Source: Polydactylus sextarius
Lineage: Eukaryota; Chordata; Actinopteri; Polynemidae
Direction of reading: 5' to 3'
Assembly (NCBI GenBank): GCA_016801845.1
Contig: CM028923.1
Location: 16,724,679 to 16,788,678, forward strand
Length of the DNA: 64,000 nt
Below, in pieces: positions 59,601-64,000 of the stretch. Made by a program: the position numbers and the translations under genes. The notes beneath the pieces were generated by a model, which saw only the letters and a list, made by a program, of their open reading frames with translations, searched no databases and was not told the origin of the DNA. Positions within the stretch are counted from its first letter, which is position 1, and the number at the start of each line of letters is the position of its first letter.

Positions 59601-60876
59601 CCGGCTGCACGTCGCGCTCGTCCAGGTTCGTCCTCAGCAGACGGACGCCGCAGTTTATGTCGAAGCCGACGCCACCTGCAGGAAGAACCGTGACCTTGCT
59701 TTAACTGAGCCAGACGGGAACCAAAACCAGGAGCTAAATGAGGCTGAGAGGCTCCGTACCTGGAGACACCACAGCGTCGGGGTTGTCCATGTCGAAGGCC
59801 GCCATGTTTCCAATCGCAAACCCGTATCCGGAGTGGACATCTGGGAGTCCGATGGATTTCTGTGGAACAATCAGACGACTGTCAACATGTTACACTCGTA
59901 CGTCTGATGCCTCGCAGAGCGTCACCACGTGACTCACGTGTACGATCCCGGGAAGCGCCGCCACGTTCCCGATCTGCTTCATGGCCGGAAGGAACCCACC
60001 CACACCTGTGGAGAAACAACACGTCAGAATAAATCTGAGGACGACGCCTGTTGAGACGATTTGTGGTTTTAAGTCTGAGCGAACCTCCTCCTCGACAGGC
60101 GTTACGAAGCTCCTCAAACATCAGCTTCTCCAGAGAGTCGTTGACGTAGAAGTTTCCCTCGACCTGAGGACGACACAGACGTTAATTATGTGTATTTTAA
60201 TCTTAAAGAAACGTAAATGAAAACGTACTGTTTACTGACCAAACATAACACACCCTGACGTGTCTGACGTGTGAGTGTTTAACGCAGATATATTCTGAAA
60301 AATACCTGCTACTTTTAATTTGAAACACTCACCAGCACCACAGGAGGTGATTTTAAGTGTTGTTTTTGCTCATATTTATTTAATAATAACATGAATGAAT
60401 GAGATCAGTGTTTGGTTTATACTAGAAATTAAACTCCTGGTTCTGGTCAGATTCTAACCTTGTGCTGATTTCAGTTTATAAATCAGTTGTAATAAAAATT
60501 TAGGATGATTATTTACTTGTTATAAGTTAACGTGTGTTTAGTGGGCAGACCCTCCCTTCATCCCTTCAGCTGCAGCACTGATCTGCGTCAGCAGCTTCAA
60601 CTCTTTGTCACACTGAACCGATTCTTGTCACAACATACACTTTGTTACAGTCGTGTGATTTTCAGCAGCAGCTCCTGTCTGGTGGTTACAGCCTCCAACT
60701 TGCCGACATGTGCACACTGGCTGTAGTTAACTATAGCTCTATGAGCTAACCGGCTAGCCACGTTACCATGAGCACACTCTCACCTGCATGTTGGGAACGA
60801 AGCCCTTTTTAATTCTCCAGCAGTTCTTGGTGATTTTATCCAGGTACTGCAGCTCATCGTTGTAACTTCGGCTCAT
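56693..60876 (-). CDS. rtcb: RNA-splicing ligase RtcB, 12 exons
   Basis: Catalytic subunit of the tRNA ligase complex; it joins 2',3'-cyclic-phosphate and 5'-OH RNA ends after tRNA intron removal and ligates XBP1 mRNA in the unfolded protein response. Exons in transcription order: 60784-60876, 60085-60163, 59938-60005, 59760-59859, 59519-59675, 59276-59432, 58803-58962, 58436-58611, 58149-58337, 57161-57271, 56916-57035, 56693-56800. Phases agree and the product is 505 aa, the human length. Metal-binding Cys122 lies in [12 protein letters not shown], and the guanylylated His428 lies in [15 protein letters not shown]. It begins [10 protein letters not shown] and ends [11 protein letters not shown]. 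Two donors are weak: GTTCGC after the exon ending at 60085 and GTCGGA after the one ending at 56916. Divergent to fbxo7. Confidence 0.97.
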
Positions 60877-61505
60877 GTTTCTGATCCAGAGAGGTCGAGT
60901 TTCTGCGGTTTATTGCTACGTTTCAGCCGCAGGTCTGAAGCCAAAATGCCAACAAGCACAGCGCTACGGAAGCTCGCGAGTGTTCGGGCAAAGTAAAAAC
61001 GCGGTTGGTAATTTAGGATGACGCATTCAAAAATAAAGAAATGTGAACTCAATCAAAAATGTCGATTATAAGGCCCAAAGTTCAAAATAAATTCATATCA
61101 AAACTTTATAATTTATTTTTTATTTTTATTTTTATTTCCTGTGACAAAGCTAAATGTTGATTACGTAAAGCTACTAGCTTGCCGTAGTTGTAGTCAAAAA
61201 TGTTTAGTCATGTTCGATAACTCCAGAAAGTAGACTGCCCTTCAAAACAAAAGCATGATTTATGTTTGAATAAGTATTAAAGTAACTAATAAAATACAAG
61301 TTAAAGACTAAATTAAATCAATAAAAAATCTCATATTTCATATAGATTAAGATAGTAATTTAACATAGACACGAAAATAAAATACTTTGTCGTTATTTCA
61401 TTTATTTTGAAAATCGCGACTGAAGGTGTTGTGTACAACCAGGGTGAGTTGACGCAGCTTCCGGTCACTTGTGTGTTTGTGTTTACACTGCGACTTATCA
61501 GAGAA
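60877..61505. promoter_or_regulatory. Divergent promoter of rtcb and fbxo7
   Basis: Only about 630 bp separate the rtcb ATG from the first fbxo7 exon. On the rtcb side a palindromic CTCGCGAG (60973-60980) matches the core of the TCTCGCGAGA element found at many bidirectional housekeeping promoters. On the fbxo7 side an ETS-type CTTCCGGT lies at 61458-61465. No TATA box stands out at either start. Assignment of function is inferred from position and motif. Confidence 0.5.
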
Positions 61506-61510
61506 ATGTC

Positions 61511-62469
61511 ATGAAACTCTGCGGATATATTAACTTGAAGTCATCATGTGAGTGTTTTTGTCTTTGGTCGTGAAGCTGTAGCGGTTTTCAGCGCAGGTTA
61601 AACAGTTTAAACCGGTGAACTAGCTAACACCTGCTAGCTTCCCCGTCACGCAGCAACAGAAAACGTTAGCTAACGTTCAGGCTCCAGGCGAGAAACGAAA
61701 ACGAAACAAGTCATTTTCTTTTAAAATTGCTCCTGACTTATGTCGGATTTACTGTCTAACTTTATTCATTGTATTGTATTAGGCTCAGTTAGCTAGTCCT
61801 TCTTGTGGTAAATGTTGTCCGTGTTAAAAACGTTATTTTACGGAATATGAAAGCTACATCTGAATTTGGTTTTGCCGAATTATAAAATAAAACTTAATCT
61901 GATGCAAACACCAAGTTAAAGTCCTGTCATAGATGGAAAACAGCAACAGTGACTCATCAAATGTTAAAATGTTAGTTTTCTGATGAGAGCTCGTTGATCC
62001 TGCATCAGAACAAAGTAATGACTCATCTTTTTTAGTTACAATGGGTTAGTTACAAAATACAGCTGCAGCCACTAGGAGAAGCTAATACAAAAAGCTTATA
62101 TCAAAATCTACCTAATATAGGTAGGGACATTGTTCTCAACCAAACTCCATTCACATTTTAGCAGATTTTAGTTCAGTCTGTTTTTATGATATTTTACTAA
62201 CAGTCTCGTTCCTTTTTTAAACAGTTGATGTAAATATTTGTAGTATATGTAGTATATTTTCAGGTGTGTTACATGGTCAAATGTTCACATACGTCTGATT
62301 GTGTACAAACAGTGAGTCTCGGACGGCAGCACTTTCCTGTTTAAACATGTCAGTGACTCTGTTTATGAAGCTCAGACGAACACGATCTGTCTGATGTTTG
62401 ACTCCTGTTGATGGAGCTGCAACTCGGCGTCCTGTTGTAACTGTGCTCGTTTGTCTGTTGGCAGCATGA
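61511..62469 (+). CDS. fbxo7 upstream ORF spanning the leader intron
   Basis: Leader exon 1 appears to end at 61547 (CATCAT followed by donor GTGAGT) and exon 2 starts at 62465 after CAG. An ATG at 61511 opens a 13-codon frame (MKLCGYINLKSSS) which, after splicing, ends in a TGA at 62467-62469 overlapping the main ATG at 62466 as ATGA. A minimal uORF, ATG TCA TGA, also lies at 61506-61514. The overlap is the arrangement expected for termination-reinitiation or leaky-scanning control. It depends on the inferred splice sites. Confidence 0.4.
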
Positions 62470-62939
62470 AGCTGCGAGTTCGGATCAACAAACAGACCTG
62501 CAGGGTGGAGCTGCCAGGAGAAGAGCCCACTGTGAGGGAGCTCACTGACCACATCAAGGACAACGTCCTGCCCTCACATGGACTCAGGTGTGTCTCACCA
62601 CCCAGAGACACAACACACACTCATCATGAACATCTTCTCTTTTACTTCCTTTATCTAACGCAAACATGTCAGACTCAGAGTGTGTGTGATGTGTTTTCTG
62701 TCTCAGCTCAGACACAGAGTTCAGTTTGTCTCTGAACGGTTCAGAGCTGCTGTCAGACACCGGTCAGACGCTGTCGTCCTGTGGCATCGTCTCCGGAGAC
62801 CTGATCTGTGTCGTCCTGCCTGAGTCTGTGGCTGCTGCTGCTGCTGCTGCTGCTGCTTCAGTCTCAAACTCCTCCACCAGCACAACAACAACCAGCAGCA
62901 GTAAACAAAGTGAGACCTGCTTCCAGGTGAGTGGTTCAT

Positions 62940-62983
<44 letters not shown>

Positions 62984-63993
62984 ACTAGAGGGCGTTGTCA
63001 GATTTATTCTTACGCTGTTAAATAGAGTGGATTCAGAGTGACGGGGAAAATTATTAGTTTGTTGGAGTTATTACAAACTAAACCGTGCAATGAAATTTGC
63101 TGTGCAACCACAAGACCACAGCACATTCAGAGGCAGCAATACACAGATCATACAGACTTGAGGTGTGACCACAGTGATTCTATGTCAGCATCACTCAGGT
63201 GTTTTTATTTATTTATTTTTAGTATGATTTAAGCATTTCGTCGTAAAGCTGGTTTCTGCCTCCACAGCGTCACTGTGGTGGAACATGATCGTTGTTCTGT
63301 CAGTGAAGCCTAACTGAGCTTCACGTCGATGAAGATGAAACGGAGTAGAGAACAATCCTGCAGCTGTGATTCACTCTGAGCTGCAGTTTAACACTGATTC
63401 ACAGTGGTGACCTGTGTTAACACAGCAGAGACTCTGAGTTTTAATGTGTTATTAATGTGTTGATCATCTGTGTGTGAAACAGCCGAGCAGCAGCGGCAGC
63501 TCTGCGGCTCCGATGCAGTCTGATGACACCGCCGCCATGACGGACACGGAGCCGTCGGTGCCGAGCTGGGAGCCCATGCTGTGCAGCGAGGCCGAGGACG
63601 GTCAGGCTCCTCTGTCTCTGGAGCTGCTGTATCATGCAGCTCAGACCACCAGCCCTAGCGACGCCGTCGTGGTCGCTGCAAACCTGCTGATGCTTGAAAC
63701 TGGGTTCACTCCCCAGGTGAGATGACAGAACTCAGTTGTAAACATCTGTATAATAACAAAAACAACTGTGTTCAGTGCTGTGATGCTCACTGCAGCCTGC
63801 AGGAGTCACTGACATAAAGGTTTTTATTTCCTGTGCGTCACCTCTCAGGGCTGTGAGCCAAAGCCCGGGGACATGCCTGCTGGGTGGAGGTCAGCAGGCG
63901 GTGTCTACAGACTGCAGTACTCTCATCCTCTGTGTGAGAACAGCCTGGCTATGGTGGTGGCCGTGTGCATGGGCCCTGCCCTCATCATCAATG
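62466..63993 (+). CDS. fbxo7: F-box only protein 7, 5' part (truncated by window)
   Basis: Substrate-recognition subunit of an SCF (SKP1-CUL1-F-box) ubiquitin ligase, also linked to proteasome regulation and PINK1/Parkin mitophagy. Coding exons: 62466-62587, 62707-62926, 63483-63716, 63849-63993, giving 240 complete codons before the window ends in the next intron. The N-terminus (MKLRVRINKQTCRVELPGEE) is a ubiquitin-like domain of about 78 residues, closing with CGIVSGDLICVVLPE as in the human protein. A poly-Ala run coded by a (CTG)n-type repeat follows, then a Ser/Thr-rich linker. WEPMLCSEAEDGQAPLSLE and LLMLETGFTPQ match the family's middle section, and the start of the FP (Fbxo7/PI31) domain is in exon 5 of the gene. 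The F-box and Pro-rich C-terminus lie beyond the window. Confidence 0.95.
62829..62858 (+). repeat. (CTG/GCT)n coding microsatellite in fbxo7
   Basis: A near-perfect GCTGCT run encodes nine or so consecutive alanines between the ubiquitin-like domain and the Ser/Thr linker. Pure triplet repeats of this length are usually length-polymorphic. Confidence 0.85.
62942..62981 (+). repeat. (GT)n microsatellite
   Basis: About 20 GT units in the fbxo7 intron, starting some 15 nt after the donor at 62927. Shorter (GT)n tracts lie in xpot introns at about 44513-44531 and 49726-49749, the latter just ahead of the acceptor at 49755. Confidence 0.9.
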
Positions 63994-64000
63994 GTGAGTT

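Noticed and set aside
1..64000. CRISPR arrays, operons, integrons or phage genes
   Set aside because: The window is vertebrate nuclear DNA with spliced genes; the only regular repeats are microsatellites and a degenerate minisatellite without spacer structure.

Overview
The window is vertebrate nuclear DNA, almost certainly from a ray-finned (percomorph-like) teleost. It has split genes with short GT-AG introns, many homopolymer runs and dinucleotide microsatellites, a Tc1/mariner element of the fish type, hAT derivatives, a tRNA-derived SINE, and fish-like orthologues of four conserved genes. There are no prokaryotic features.

Layout. Positions 1-36,400 hold no protein-coding gene that I can support. 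This stretch is a transposon graveyard interspersed with AT-rich blocks that look like conserved non-coding elements. Positions 36,977-40,096 (minus) are rpl18a (60S protein eL20, 5 exons, 176 aa), which hosts an H/ACA snoRNA in intron 1. Positions about 41,000-52,800 (plus) are xpot (exportin-T, tRNA nuclear export; 24 coding exons reconstructed, exactly 962 codons plus stop). Positions 56,693-60,876 (minus) are rtcb (catalytic subunit of the tRNA-splicing ligase; 12 exons, exactly 505 aa). Positions about 61,470 to the window end (plus) are the first five exons of fbxo7, cut off by the window edge. rpl18a/xpot and rtcb/fbxo7 are divergent pairs with short shared upstream regions; xpot and rtcb converge. 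Three adjacent genes therefore serve translation supply: a ribosomal protein, tRNA export and tRNA ligation.

The most interesting signal is at 36,435-36,735, just 3' of rpl18a. It is a 251-bp retroposed copy of the rpl18a intron-1 snoRNA, together with the rest of that intron and the first nucleotides of exon 2. It ends in a short A-rich tail and lies between 25-bp direct repeats that match at 23 positions. The snoRNA body is identical in the two copies while the flanking intron and exon sequence has diverged. This looks like a snoRNA retroposon beside its parent gene.

Other points of note are a 71-nt pre-miRNA-like hairpin at 26,505-26,575 whose three non-Watson-Crick pairs are all G.U on the plus strand; a four-copy unnamed interspersed family, one copy in an xpot intron; two hAT-type elements with 7-of-8 target-site duplications; a long-inverted-repeat MITE; a degenerate minisatellite split by a nested repeat; and an fbxo7 upstream ORF whose stop overlaps the main start codon after splicing.
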